NCBI RefSeq assembly: GCF_030681155.1
Contig: NZ_JAUXXE010000030.1
Span: 206,026-270,025 of the forward strand
Source: Phenylobacterium sp.
GTDB taxonomy: Bacteria; Pseudomonadota; Alphaproteobacteria; Caulobacterales; Caulobacteraceae
Length of the DNA stretch: 64,000 nt
Direction of reading: 5' to 3'
Below, piece after piece: positions 24,417 to 32,791 of the stretch (positions within the stretch are counted from its first letter, which is position 1; each line of letters opens with the position of its first letter). The notes under the pieces were generated by a model. It saw only the letters and a list, made by a program, of their open reading frames with translations, was not told the DNA's origin and ran no database searches. The translations under genes and the position numbers were made by a program.

Positions 24417-25093
24417 GCCTCCCTCCCTGGAACGACAACGACGTCGCCACCATCCGCAAAGCCGTGGTGACGATGAATGACGCAGCGATCGCCAAGCAAC
24501 TCGGCTGGCCGGCCTGGCGCGTGCTGCATGTCCGCAAGCTGTTCGACATTCCTCCCCACCATGCGGAGTTCTGGCCAAAGGAAGCGCTGGACCTGATCCA
24601 CGTCCGCTACGTCGTGGAGGGCAAGCCCGCCAGCCTTGTGGCCGAAGAGCTGAAGGCTCTCGGCATGGAGATCCTCGAAGCCACCATCCGCCGAAAGGCG
24701 TTGCGCATGAACTGGCAGCGCGCGCCCGACGCCGAGCGCCGCAACAGCAACTTGGCCAACGCGAGGATCGGCGAGGCCAAGCGCGCGAAGCGGAAGCCGA
24801 AGGCCGCCCCGGCGCGCACGCAAGCACGGCCGCTCCCAGGCCCGATGCTCGCGCTCCACAACGCGCCGGTGAACTGGTCGAAGGCAGTCGAAGATCCGCG
24901 GCCCCTCGACGAGCGAATCCTCTCTGCACTGAAGGAGCGCCCGCTATCGGTGATGGCCCTCGCTTCGGTGATCGGAGCGAAAGAGCACGCTGTCGACGTG
25001 CAGCTTGCCGCCCTGGCCCATGCCGGTGGCGTCGAAGCTGGTCCGGCCATGGATTGTGGCCGCCGCAACCGACTGTGGTGGGCCGCGGCATGA
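24413..25093 (+). CDS. Helix-turn-helix protein, probable DNA-binding
   Basis: A 226-residue protein with two helix-turn-helix-like units at the N-terminus (DNDVATIRKAVVTMNDAAIA, then LIHVRYVVEGKPASLVAEEL), a basic linker (about 105-135, many Lys/Arg/Ala) and a C-terminal winged-helix-like part (DERILSALKERPLSVMALAS). Such layouts occur in phage regulators. No specific family identified. Confidence 0.6.
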   Translation: MSLPPWNDNDVATIRKAVVTMNDAAIAKQLGWPAWRVLHVRKLFDIPPHHAEFWPKEALDLIHVRYVVEGKPASLVAEELKALGMEILEATIRRKALRMNWQRAPDAERRNSNLANARIGEAKRAKRKPKAAPARTQARPLPGPMLALHNAPVNWSKAVEDPRPLDERILSALKERPLSVMALASVIGAKEHAVDVQLAALAHAGGVEAGPAMDCGRRNRLWWAAA

Positions 25094-25458
25094 GTTGCCC
25101 TCAGTGCAGCAAGCTGTCCCGTGAGCTTGCTGGGGCCCGCGAAATGCTCGGCCTGTTGGACGGGGACGTCGCGGCCGACGTTATCCGCCGACGCTTCAAG
25201 CTGTCGCTAATGGATGCGCGCATTCTCATGCGCCTCTACGCCGCCGCTGGTCGGCCCGTGCAGTTCTGGGCGCTGGAGCAGGAGCTTCAGGTCGAAAGCC
25301 GCGCCGGGCTGAAAGTCCACATCTCGCACATCCGCCGGTCCCTGGGCGGCGACTTTGTCGAGACCGCCCGAGACGTCGGCTACCGGCTGTCGCCGGTCGG
25401 CCGCGCGCGAATCTATCAGGCAATCAATGAACGTCGCGAGGTCGCATGCGCCTCCTAG
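25090..25458 (+). CDS. OmpR-type winged-helix DNA-binding protein without receiver domain
   Basis: A 122-residue protein with an N-terminal CPQC pair, a short coiled helix, and a C-terminal winged helix of the OmpR/PhoB class (LSLMDARILMRLYAAAGRPV, LKVHISHIRRSLG, ETARDVGYRLS). Lacking a receiver domain, it may be a constitutive or protein-regulated phage activator. Its ATG overlaps the upstream stop (ATGA). Confidence 0.7.
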   Translation: MSCPQCSKLSRELAGAREMLGLLDGDVAADVIRRRFKLSLMDARILMRLYAAAGRPVQFWALEQELQVESRAGLKVHISHIRRSLGGDFVETARDVGYRLSPVGRARIYQAINERREVACAS

Positions 25459-26132
25459 TTGCCTGTGAGTTCAGTGGTGTCGTCCGTCGAGCATTTGCGG
25501 CCGCCGGGCATGACGCGTGGTCTTGTGACTTCCTGCCCGCCGAAGACGGGAGCAACCGCCATATCGTGGGCGACGCCCGCGACTACCTGAACGACGGGTG
25601 GGACCTTCTCATGGTCGCGCACCCGCCTTGCACCCGTCTCTGTCTGTCGGGGCTCCGCTGGCTCCACACGTCGCCGCCTGGCCGCACGCTGGAGAGCATG
25701 TGGGCTGAGCTGGATGAGGGGGCGGACCTGTTCTCGACGTTCTGGAACGCGCCAATCGACCGCGTCTGCGTCGAGAATCCCAAGATGCACCGACACGCTA
25801 AGGAGCGGATCAGCGGTTACGAGCCACCCGCGCAGTTCGTTCACCCCTGGTGGTTCGGCGAGCCCGTCTTCAAGGCGACCGGCCTGTATCTCCGGGGCCT
25901 CCCTCCGCTCGTTCCCGTCAATCCGCTCACGCCGCCCGTCCAGAAGTCAGAGGAGGGCAAGGCGTGGTCGACGATCCACCGCGCTTCCGGCTGGAACCCT
26001 GACCGCTGGCGCGAGCGCGTCCGGTTCTTCCCCGGCATCGCCGCGGCCATGGCTGAGCAGTGGGGCAATTTGGACGACATCGTCGCCCGCCGTCCTGCAA
26101 TCCAACCAAACCTCTTCGGAGAAGCCGCTTAG
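25446..26132 (+). CDS. Cytosine-C5 methyltransferase-like phage protein
   Basis: A 228-residue protein with the fold motifs of DNA cytosine methyltransferases: ACEFSGVVRRAFAAAGHDAW as motif I, HPPC at 59-62 with the catalytic-type Cys62, and ENP at 110-112. It is short, with little room for a target-recognition domain, as in a widespread phage-only branch. It could modify phage DNA to evade restriction, but activity is not proven. Overlaps the previous gene by 13 bases. Confidence 0.7.
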   Translation: MRLLVACEFSGVVRRAFAAAGHDAWSCDFLPAEDGSNRHIVGDARDYLNDGWDLLMVAHPPCTRLCLSGLRWLHTSPPGRTLESMWAELDEGADLFSTFWNAPIDRVCVENPKMHRHAKERISGYEPPAQFVHPWWFGEPVFKATGLYLRGLPPLVPVNPLTPPVQKSEEGKAWSTIHRASGWNPDRWRERVRFFPGIAAAMAEQWGNLDDIVARRPAIQPNLFGEAA

Positions 26133-26312
26133 ATGGAAGCTCCAGCACTAGCCAAGCGCCTTGACGAAGCCGCCGACTGGCTGGCCGAGGACATCCCTGA
26201 CGCCACGCCGTTGATCCAGCACCTGGAAGGCGACGTAAACCTGGATCAGCTCGACCTCTACGTCGTCACGTTGATGCGTGAAGCTGCGGCACAGCTGCGG
26301 GGGCGGCCATGA
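26133..26312 (+). CDS. Hypothetical phage protein, 59 residues
   Basis: The frame starts at the ATG directly after the methyltransferase-like stop and ends with an ATGA overlap at 26309-26312. It reads MEAPALAKRLDEAADWLAED and continues as an acidic helical protein. Its neighbours and overlap support it; function unknown. Confidence 0.6.
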   Translation: MEAPALAKRLDEAADWLAEDIPDATPLIQHLEGDVNLDQLDLYVVTLMREAAAQLRGRP

Positions 26313-26650
26313 GCCGACTATCCTCCAATCCATATCGTCGAGGCTTCAAGGTCGAGGAGTTCATCGACCGGGGAGCCACGAAAAAGGCTCGCCGCGCGCG
26401 GGACGTAGAACTGGAGACGCGCGGTCGCGATCTGATCCGCGCGGCCCTGGACGGCTGCGACCCCGCTCTACGCGAGGATCTGGCTCTGGTCCTGATCGAG
26501 GAGGCGACGGTTGCCGCCGGCCACTTCCATGACGCTGAGACGATCCAGGCTTGGCTGGGGCGGCTGGCTCACCAGAACGGCGCAGCGATCACCGCCCCGC
26601 CTAAACCCATCGGCCAGGCCAACGCCTTGTTCCGGCGAGATGCAGCATGA
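26309..26650 (+). CDS. Hypothetical phage protein
   Basis: A 113-residue helical protein with a basic N-terminal third (RRGFKVEEFIDRGATKKARR) and a hydrophobic helix pair in the middle. Joined to both neighbours by ATGA overlaps. No family recognised. Confidence 0.6.
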   Translation: MSRLSSNPYRRGFKVEEFIDRGATKKARRARDVELETRGRDLIRAALDGCDPALREDLALVLIEEATVAAGHFHDAETIQAWLGRLAHQNGAAITAPPKPIGQANALFRRDAA

Positions 26651-27354
26651 CGACCGAGCCAAAGCCCGACACCTGGATGCCCATCGTCATCGGCGACTAC
26701 CTGAAAGACACTCAGCGCCTGACCACAGAACAGCATGGCGCATACCTGTTGCTGCTCATGGACTACTGGGTGAACGGGCCCCCAGCCGATGACGATGAGG
26801 ACCTCGCCTCGATCACCCGTCTGGACGCCAAGACATGGAAGAAGCACCGGCCAAAGTTGGAGCGGTTTTTCAAGCTGGCCGATGGTCGGTGGCGCAATAA
26901 GCGCGCCGACGAGGAGCTAGCTGATGCATCGGAGCGGAAGCGTAAGAATACCGAACGCGCGAGCGCTGGCGGTCGGGCCAAGGCGGCGAAGCGGTCGGCT
27001 TCAAGCAGTGCTCAAAGCAGTGCTTCAAGCACGGATCAAGCAGCCCAAAACGGCCCTGAAAACCTGCTTAAGTCCTGCTCCCCATCCATACCCACAGAGG
27101 TAGATGCCCCTACAGGGCAATCTACCCTCTGTGGACGCGAGAGCGTCGAAGCGCGCCGAGGTGGCGCTTCGCCCCTTCGCGTCATTGAGGGTGGTCACGA
27201 TGACAGCGAGCGCGGATGGCTCCTGCTGGCTGCTCAGGCTCGCCAGGACAAGCTGCGGTTCAGGGTTTCAGACCCTGGCCATTCCAGCGAGTGCGCTGAG
27301 CTCGAATGCTACGCCAACGCCGAGGCCGTGGCTCGGCGGAGGACAGCGGCATGA
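26647..27354 (+). CDS. DUF1376 family protein, phage replication region
   Basis: A 235-residue protein with the DUF1376 (YdaU-like) N-terminal domain: WMPIVIGDYLKDTQRLTTEQHGAYLLLLMDYW, here the clearest part, then LERFFKLADGRWRNKRADEE. The domain is common at the start of phage replication proteins and is thought to bind DNA. A low-complexity Ser/Ala linker and a poorly conserved C-terminus follow. Its stop codon overlaps an ATG at 27351 that would start the next coupled gene, now confused by the reverse-strand insert. Confidence 0.72.
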   Translation: MTTEPKPDTWMPIVIGDYLKDTQRLTTEQHGAYLLLLMDYWVNGPPADDDEDLASITRLDAKTWKKHRPKLERFFKLADGRWRNKRADEELADASERKRKNTERASAGGRAKAAKRSASSSAQSSASSTDQAAQNGPENLLKSCSPSIPTEVDAPTGQSTLCGRESVEARRGGASPLRVIEGGHDDSERGWLLLAAQARQDKLRFRVSDPGHSSECAELECYANAEAVARRRTAA

Positions 27355-27365
27355 AGCGACGGGGT

Positions 27366-27968
27366 CTAATCGTTATCGGCGATCGACCGCAGGATGTCCG
27401 CCCCAGTCTTGAAAATGATCGCGAATTTTTCAAAGGAGGAGCGGTCGTCCTCGCTAACAGGTCCCTTGTAGAAGCCAGCCGCAGATCTACGCTGCATGTG
27501 ATCCAGCAGCGAACGAGTGGTGGTTGCGCAGGCTACAACCTTCGAGAAGGCAGTAATTGCGAGATGATTGTCGAGCTGATGGAGGGGAAATGCCAGGAGT
27601 TGACTTTCGAATCCTTTGAAATCCGCAGCTGCCATGATCGCGCCTTCGACCAAATTTTTGCCCTCAGAGTCCTTGAAGAGCAAAAGGTTGACTTCGATCA
27701 GATCAGCACCGTGCGATGCAAGTGTGCTAGCCGCGAGGCGAGTGCTTCTCAATCTGGCTTGAAAATTCGCTTCCTCACGTTGCTGAAATTCCGCATCTCT
27801 CTTCCTCGTCTCTTCCAGCTCGGCCCGCGCACGAGTGGCTTCGCTCGCAGCGAACTTGTAGGAGGCGAAAACCGCCAGCAGCGCGCCAAGAAACTGTGCC
27901 CAGGCGGCGACGCCTTCGTTGATCACGATTTGGTCGAGCGCCTGAGTAGCGAAGCAACAGATTTCCAT
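27366..27968 (-). CDS. Membrane/coiled-coil cargo (moron) protein
   Basis: A 200-residue protein with one N-terminal membrane helix (about 16-37, NEGVAAWAQFLGALLAVFAS) followed by a charged coiled coil (ATRARAELEETRKRDAEFQQ) and a helical cytosolic domain. It resembles the 11413 product in layout. It is on the reverse strand inside a tightly overlapped rightward operon and its bases look visibly less GC-rich than the neighbours. Its ATG at 27968 directly abuts the ATG of the nuclease-like gene at 27969. Superinfection exclusion is a reasonable guess, not shown. Confidence 0.65.
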   Translation of the reverse strand: MEICCFATQALDQIVINEGVAAWAQFLGALLAVFASYKFAASEATRARAELEETRKRDAEFQQREEANFQARLRSTRLAASTLASHGADLIEVNLLLFKDSEGKNLVEGAIMAAADFKGFESQLLAFPLHQLDNHLAITAFSKVVACATTTRSLLDHMQRRSAAGFYKGPVSEDDRSSFEKFAIIFKTGADILRSIADND

Positions 27969-28439
27969 ATGAAGTGCCCCCCTCAGAGCTTCCTCACTTC
28001 TGCACGCTTGCGCGGGTTGGCTCAACTCTTGGTCGCTGCGGCGCTCGCTGGGGCGGTGGGCAGCCCGGCCCAGGCCGATCCCTGCAATGCCATCCCTGAC
28101 CGTGGCCCGATGCCTTCCTATCTGGCGAAGGGAAAGACCTTCAGTGGTCCGGTGACCTACGTCGGTGACGCCGACAGCCTGTGCGTCGCCGTGGGTGGTC
28201 GGGCGCCGGAGAACCTCGTCGAGGTGCGCGTCGCCGACTTCTACGGGCCGGAGCTGAACGCGCCTGGCGGCCGGGCAGGGAAGGCCACGCTCGAACGCAT
28301 CGTGAAGTGGCGACACGTCGTCTGCACCGCTGGCCGCCGCTCCTATGACCGCGTCGTCGCGACTTGCCGACTAGGCGGCGTCACCGTCGGAGATCTGATG
28401 CGTGGCGCTGGCGTCGAAGAAGGAGGGAATGGCCGATGA
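27969..28439 (+). CDS. Secreted SNase-like (thermonuclease family) protein
   Basis: A 156-residue protein with a signal peptide (about 1-36, ending SPAQA) and a staphylococcal-nuclease-like OB fold: Arg87 and Glu95 in VRVADFYGPEL and Arg128 in RRSYDRVVATC are at the catalytic positions. It would act outside the cytoplasm. No ribosome site precedes the ATG at 27969. The same frame stays open back to the ATGA-coupled ATG at 27351, so the true start may be there or the gene may have been split from its original start by the cargo insertion. Confidence 0.6.
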   Translation: MKCPPQSFLTSARLRGLAQLLVAAALAGAVGSPAQADPCNAIPDRGPMPSYLAKGKTFSGPVTYVGDADSLCVAVGGRAPENLVEVRVADFYGPELNAPGGRAGKATLERIVKWRHVVCTAGRRSYDRVVATCRLGGVTVGDLMRGAGVEEGGNGR

Positions 28440-28463
28440 CCATCCAAGCCAACGAGGACCGAA

Positions 28464-28706
28464 ATGCCTAGACCAACCCCCTCGACCGCCGATCCGATCG
28501 ACCACTTCATCGGCGATGCCGTCCGTGCGCGCCGCTTGGCAATCGGCGTGAGCCAGAACGCGCTGGCCAAGGCGCTCGGGGTCAGCTTCCAGCAAGTTCA
28601 GAAGTACGAGCTCGGCCAGAACCGGATCGCGACCTCGCGGCTGATCCACATCGCTCGCGCCCTCGACTGCAAGATCACTGATTTCATTCCTGAGGATGAC
28701 CGATGA
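28464..28706 (+). CDS. XRE-family helix-turn-helix regulator
   Basis: An 80-residue protein that is nearly all Xre/Cro-type helix-turn-helix: IGDAVRARRLAIGVSQNALA, then GVSFQQVQKYELGQNRIATS and LIHIARALDCKITDF. Probably regulates middle or late phage genes, or is an antitoxin-like regulator. It overlaps the next gene by ATGA. Confidence 0.8.
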   Translation: MPRPTPSTADPIDHFIGDAVRARRLAIGVSQNALAKALGVSFQQVQKYELGQNRIATSRLIHIARALDCKITDFIPEDDR

Positions 28707-29443
28707 CCGCTCAGCAAACCGCTGCCCGGACGATCCGCCCGACTGCGAGTATGGTGGCGGCCGTCACCGCCAAGCAGCTTTCCGAAGTGCTGATCGCCCT
28801 GCGCAACACCATCGAGGGCAACCCGCAGCTCTACGGTCGGCAGACGCGGAAGCTCGACCGGGCCGAGCGCGCCATCTTCGACCGCCGCTTCAACGACGCC
28901 CGTGAGCTGATGGCCGACATGCAGCAGGGGATCGAGGCCCGCGACCAAGCCGCATCCATGCAGGCTGCCGCCCAGGAGCAGGAGGCGCTATCAGAAGCCC
29001 GCGGCGCGCCAACGTCGAAGACCGAGACGGGCGTCGCCACTCGCGATGGCTGGCTGTGGTTGGTGAACAAGGGACGCTATTCGGCTGGCCGAGTTGAGGC
29101 TGGCCGACGCTTCCGGGAGAAGTTCAGCAAGGCGACCGACGACAGCATGAAGTCCTGCCTTGCTGATGGCGCGGCCGGCGCCGTCTCCGAGGATGCGCCA
29201 TGCTCCCATGCCGCCCGATCTCATGCTCGGTTCGAGATCGAAGGCGTTCAGCGCCACATGCAGTCGTCAGCAGGCTTGGCGTCGGGGTCGCTGCTTTTCG
29301 AGCGGCTCGTCGCTGTGGTCGGGCGAGGGGAGACGGTTCGACAACTAGCTGGCGGAAAGGATCGTGAAGCGGAGGGTTTGGCGATCGAGCTTGGCTTTGC
29401 GCTCGACCTAGCCGGGGTTTACCTCGGAGCGGTTCGATCATGA
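28703..29443 (+). CDS. DUF6456-like phage regulator, predicted
   Basis: A 246-residue protein. The N-terminal third is helical (SMVAAVTAKQLSEVLIALRN). The rest resembles the DUF6456 helix-turn-helix domain of alphaproteobacteria: NKGRYSAGRVEAGRRFREKF, then SSAGLASGSLLFERLVAVVG and a terminal LDLAGVYLG. It is the last rightward gene before the reverse-strand cargo pair and the late operon, a typical place for a late regulator. Confidence 0.55.
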   Translation: MTAQQTAARTIRPTASMVAAVTAKQLSEVLIALRNTIEGNPQLYGRQTRKLDRAERAIFDRRFNDARELMADMQQGIEARDQAASMQAAAQEQEALSEARGAPTSKTETGVATRDGWLWLVNKGRYSAGRVEAGRRFREKFSKATDDSMKSCLADGAAGAVSEDAPCSHAARSHARFEIEGVQRHMQSSAGLASGSLLFERLVAVVGRGETVRQLAGGKDREAEGLAIELGFALDLAGVYLGAVRS

Positions 29444-29495
29444 TAATTGCCAACGAGATGAAATAGCCGCAGCCGACCGCCGCAACATGCGTTCA

Positions 29496-30284
29496 TCAAT
29501 CTGGCCCATTACCCTTGTCGCATGCCCTTACATTTCCATTCTTGTCGACGATTTGACAGAAGAACCACTTCTTGACTTGTTTGTTGGGATTTTCCCAGCA
29601 AATGCTGCCCGAATAAACCAAAACATGCGTTTCGGCTTGGATTAGATCGTTGTCAGTTGCGGTCAGGGCGTTAGTCCTTGAACTTGTCACCGTCTCTTGG
29701 TTGCTGATCGCGAAGCGTTGTTTCTCGAAACTGTCGCATATCTGCAAACTTAAATTGAACGATTGTGGTAGAACGTCAAAGTTGGAGACTATCCAATAAT
29801 TGGTCGCGCGGCCGGCGTTTTCTACTGTAAGCGTTATTGAGGGCTTAGTGCCCTGTTGCGGCTTGTTGTTCGCCCTGAATGCGGTGGTTGAAAGGGCGGC
29901 GCTACGACTCTCTGCGTAGCGCGTAGCGTTCGCCGTGCTCTCGCTCCTTACTGCCCCTACCAAGTCGGACGCTGCGGCGGAGGAACGATCAAGGGCGCGC
30001 CGTTGGGAGCTGGCTTCGGTAGTCTGTGCTGCGAGTTCGGCCGTCCCTCGCTCGGTTGCGGCGGCCAACGCCTCAGCGGCACCAGCGGCACGATTTGCGG
30101 CGGCGAACTGTCGCTCGGCCGCCTCGGCCATTCGGGTGAGTTCTGCAGACGTAATCTGGACGCTGTGCGCAGCTTTGGTCGCAGTCGCGGCTTGGCCCCA
30201 GGCTACAATTGCTCCAACCAAACTCGCGGCAGATCCCAGGCCAAGCAGGGCAAGCTCGACTTGCTTAAAGGAAGGTTTTTTCAT
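29496..30284 (-). CDS. Membrane-anchored coiled-coil cargo (moron) protein
   Basis: A 262-residue protein: one membrane helix at about 8-30 (VELALLGLGSAASLVGAIVA), an alanine-rich coiled coil to about 130 (AEAAERQFAAANRAAGAAEA), then a beta-rich domain with several cysteines (residues 145-262). The ATG at 30284 is preceded by GGGGG. It is on the reverse strand just before the late operon. No family identified; the layout suggests a membrane sensor or exclusion factor. Confidence 0.65.
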   Translation of the reverse strand: MKKPSFKQVELALLGLGSAASLVGAIVAWGQAATATKAAHSVQITSAELTRMAEAAERQFAAANRAAGAAEALAAATERGTAELAAQTTEASSQRRALDRSSAAASDLVGAVRSESTANATRYAESRSAALSTTAFRANNKPQQGTKPSITLTVENAGRATNYWIVSNFDVLPQSFNLSLQICDSFEKQRFAISNQETVTSSRTNALTATDNDLIQAETHVLVYSGSICWENPNKQVKKWFFCQIVDKNGNVRACDKGNGPD

Positions 30285-30421
30285 TTTGCATCCCCCGCCA
30301 CAAGCGTGCGCGATGCGTTGCTTCAGTGCAACTGCGCGATGGCGCAGGGCGTCCGGCGCTAACCCTTGCGTTTCCGCGCAAATCACCCATAGATGTGGTC
30401 AAGGTCGCTTAGCGCGCCCCG

Positions 30422-30451
30422 AAAAAGCCCTGGCCGCGGTCGGGGCTTTTT
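30422..30451 (-). terminator. Rho-independent terminator, usable in both directions
   Basis: AAAAAGCCC pairs with GGGCTTTTT around a GC-rich loop. It lies about 60 bases past the stop of the 30513-31163 gene on its strand, so it ends that moron's transcript, and the A-run also gives a T-run on the other strand. Confidence 0.8.
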
Positions 30452-30512
30452 GCTGTTTGGAGCACTCCTGCCCAGGCGACAAGCTAGGTCTAGCTCAGCG
30501 CCGAGTCGCGGC

Positions 30513-31163
30513 TCACACGCCGCTAATGGTCGTCACCAGTCGGTGAATGGAGGGGCCTACTCGGTCAGCGAGCAATACAAGAAGCCATCCTGCCGCGACG
30601 ATCAGTGGGGCTCCCAACCGCATAGCGTCGATCGCAACTTCAAGCGCCCTGTAATTTGAGCGGTTGCTGGGTTGGTTTGCCACCATGGTGTCATAATCCC
30701 GTTCCGAAGCGGCCGATCGCTCGCGAGCAATGTTTAGTTTTCGCTCTAGTGCTCTCCTGGTTGCATCAGACGAACTTTCTGCTGCGCTAAACTGTTCGAT
30801 TGCGTGCTGGACGTTCTCTTGCGCATCGGTCACGCGCTTTTCAGCAGCGTTCAGGTTTTCGTTCCGACGGTCTGCAAATCTTTCGCTGAGCACGATGTCG
30901 TACGTAGCACGCAGCTGAAGCGCCAGTAGCAAGTACTGGGCAAGCATGTATGCAAGACCGAAAATCAAGCCCGTATGAAGCAGCCAAATCGGCACGCTGA
31001 TTACGCGCAGCAATGCGTTCGCTGCAGTGGGATCATAGAGCTTGTAATGCACGAGAACTGCGCCGGCGCTTGCAATCAGTAGCCACTTCCGCGTTTTCAG
31101 AAGGCGCGCGTAGGGCCCCTCTGCAGCAGTGTGCTCGTCTTCGCCCGTAAGTACCTGCAACAT
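30513..31163 (-). CDS. Multi-pass membrane coiled-coil cargo (moron) protein
   Basis: A 216-residue protein with two membrane helices at about 27-43 and 54-86, a cytosolic coiled coil (about 95-160, NAAEKRVTDAQENVQHAIEQ) and a last membrane helix near 185-200 (APLIVAAGWLLVLLA). Has its own terminator downstream and lies head-to-head with the terminase operon. No known family. Its independent transcription unit marks it as a lysogenic cargo gene. Confidence 0.7.
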   Translation of the reverse strand: MLQVLTGEDEHTAAEGPYARLLKTRKWLLIASAGAVLVHYKLYDPTAANALLRVISVPIWLLHTGLIFGLAYMLAQYLLLALQLRATYDIVLSERFADRRNENLNAAEKRVTDAQENVQHAIEQFSAAESSSDATRRALERKLNIARERSAASERDYDTMVANQPSNRSNYRALEVAIDAMRLGAPLIVAAGWLLVLLADRVGPSIHRLVTTISGV

Positions 31164-31232
31164 TTCATCGCCCCCGCGGTGGACAGGTTAGGTGCTCCCC
31201 CATTCGTTGAAAAACAATCAGAGAAATCAAAC

Positions 31233-31556
31233 ATGGCCAGTCGTGGCGGTGCTCGCCCCGGTGCGGGCCGAAAGAAGGGCGCTGTCTCCCAGGCTAAGCT
31301 CGACATTGGCGCTATGGCGAAGGAACACGCTGAGACGGCGCTGAAGGTCCTGGTCGCGGTCGCCAACAACGCGAAGGCTCCGAGCGCGGCTCGCGTGTCA
31401 GCAGCCACCGCCATTCTCGACCGTGGCTTCGGCAAACCCCGTCAGTCGGTCGAGGTTGATGGGACGATGGCCGGGGTCATGACCGTGACCTACGTCAGCA
31501 CGGCTGCTGGCCCGCCAATGGCAGCGAGCGACGAGGACTACGAGACTACCGAGTGA
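31233..31556 (+). CDS. Terminase small subunit, probable
   Basis: A 107-residue basic protein starting MASRGGARPGAGRKKGAVSQ, a leader typical of phage small terminase-like proteins, with a helical centre (MAKEHAETALKVLVAVANNA). It lies directly upstream of the large subunit and overlaps it by GTGA. It would recognise the packaging site. Confidence 0.75.
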   Translation: MASRGGARPGAGRKKGAVSQAKLDIGAMAKEHAETALKVLVAVANNAKAPSAARVSAATAILDRGFGKPRQSVEVDGTMAGVMTVTYVSTAAGPPMAASDEDYETTE

Positions 31557-32791
31557 TCTATGAGCCCATCCCGGCCTATCGGTTCCTGACCGAGAAGCCG
31601 CTGGGGTCTTATCGCTTTCGGGCGGCGCACGGTGGGCGCGGCGGGGCAAAGTCCTGGGAGTTCGTCGACGCGGCGATCTTCCACACGGTGACGACGCCCA
31701 GGCTGCGCACGATCTTCCTTCGGGAGATCATGGCGAACTTGAAGGAGTCGTCGCTGGAGCTGGTGCGCAACCGGCTTGAGCACTACGGCCTGCTTCACAC
31801 GTATTTCCGCGAGGTCGATGGGACTTTCGTCGGTCTCGGCGGACAGAAGATCCTCTTCATCGGCTTGTGGAAGGGGAACAAGCCAGACGGCATCAAGTCG
31901 CTGGAAGGCGCGGGGCTGACGATCCTTGAGGAGGCGCAGGAGGTGCGCCAGGCCTCGCTCGACGTTCTGCTGCCGACCATCCTTCGAACGGCCATCTCAG
32001 AACTGTGGGCTATCTGGAACCCCCGGCTCGCCATCGACCCGATCGACGTCTTCTTCCGCGGTCCGGTGAAGCCCAAGCGGGCCATCGTTCGGAAGATCAA
32101 CTACGATCAGAACCCGTTCTTCCCAGAAGCTCTGCGCGAGCTGATGGAGTTGGACTTCCTGAAGGACCGTCTTCGCGCCGCCTGGATTTGGCTCGGCGCT
32201 TACATGCCGTCGGTCCAAGGCTCGATCTGGAACCGTGAGGGTCTGGACAAGGCCTGGCAGGCCGGTCGCTTCGTCGAGGACGGCTGGGGCAGGGTGGTTG
32301 TCGGCGTTGACCCTTCAGGGGGAGGCGACGACGTCGGTATCGTGGTGGTCGCCGAGTACGGCGATGGCGCCATCGTTCTTGAGGACGCGACCTGCCCGGC
32401 GAGCAGCCCGCACGCGTGGGCGACTGAGGTAGCGAAGTGCGTGGAGCGCTGGGACGCCGACTGCGTCGTCGCTGAGAAGAACTTCGGCGGGGAAATGGTG
32501 GAGAGCACGTTGCTCGCCGCCAACGTCAACACCCGCGTCGTCCTGGTCCACGCCAGTCGAGGCAAGCACGTCCGCGCCGAGCCGGTCGCCGCGCTCTACG
32601 ACCAGGGCCGAGTTCGTCACAAGGCTCAGTTCCCGCTGCTTGAAGCGGAAATGTTGATGACGACACCGGCCGGATACCAGGGCGAGGAGTCGCCGAACCG
32701 GATGGACGCCGGCGTCTGGGCGATCACGGAACTGAAGCTCGAACCCGAACAGCCCGCCTTGATGATCCTGAAGAAGAGGCTGCGCGGATGA
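31553..32791 (+). CDS. terL: Terminase large subunit (PBSX-like)
   Basis: A 412-residue packaging motor with an ATPase and a nuclease domain. Walker A is GGRGGAKS at 27-34 and Walker B is LTILEEA at 121-127. The RNase H-like nuclease acids are Asp252 (VGVDPSGGGDD), Glu307 (VVAEKN) and Asp384 (NRMDAGVWA). It starts at a GTG overlapping the small-subunit stop. It translocates phage DNA into proheads and cuts it. Confidence 0.93.
   Translation: MIYEPIPAYRFLTEKPLGSYRFRAAHGGRGGAKSWEFVDAAIFHTVTTPRLRTIFLREIMANLKESSLELVRNRLEHYGLLHTYFREVDGTFVGLGGQKILFIGLWKGNKPDGIKSLEGAGLTILEEAQEVRQASLDVLLPTILRTAISELWAIWNPRLAIDPIDVFFRGPVKPKRAIVRKINYDQNPFFPEALRELMELDFLKDRLRAAWIWLGAYMPSVQGSIWNREGLDKAWQAGRFVEDGWGRVVVGVDPSGGGDDVGIVVVAEYGDGAIVLEDATCPASSPHAWATEVAKCVERWDADCVVAEKNFGGEMVESTLLAANVNTRVVLVHASRGKHVRAEPVAALYDQGRVRHKAQFPLLEAEMLMTTPAGYQGEESPNRMDAGVWAITELKLEPEQPALMILKKRLRG

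Noticed and set aside
23097..25091. Minus-strand frame of 664 codons
   Set aside because: Runs antisense to at least four well-supported overlapped rightward genes; rich in Arg/Gly/Pro, a usual shadow in GC-rich DNA.
28436..28471. 11-codon frame overlapping the SNase-like stop (ATGA)
   Set aside because: Too short; probably incidental.
22961..29443. Phage replication helicase or loader
   Set aside because: DUF1376 and several DNA-binding proteins are present, but no Walker-motif helicase or DnaC-like loader could be identified.
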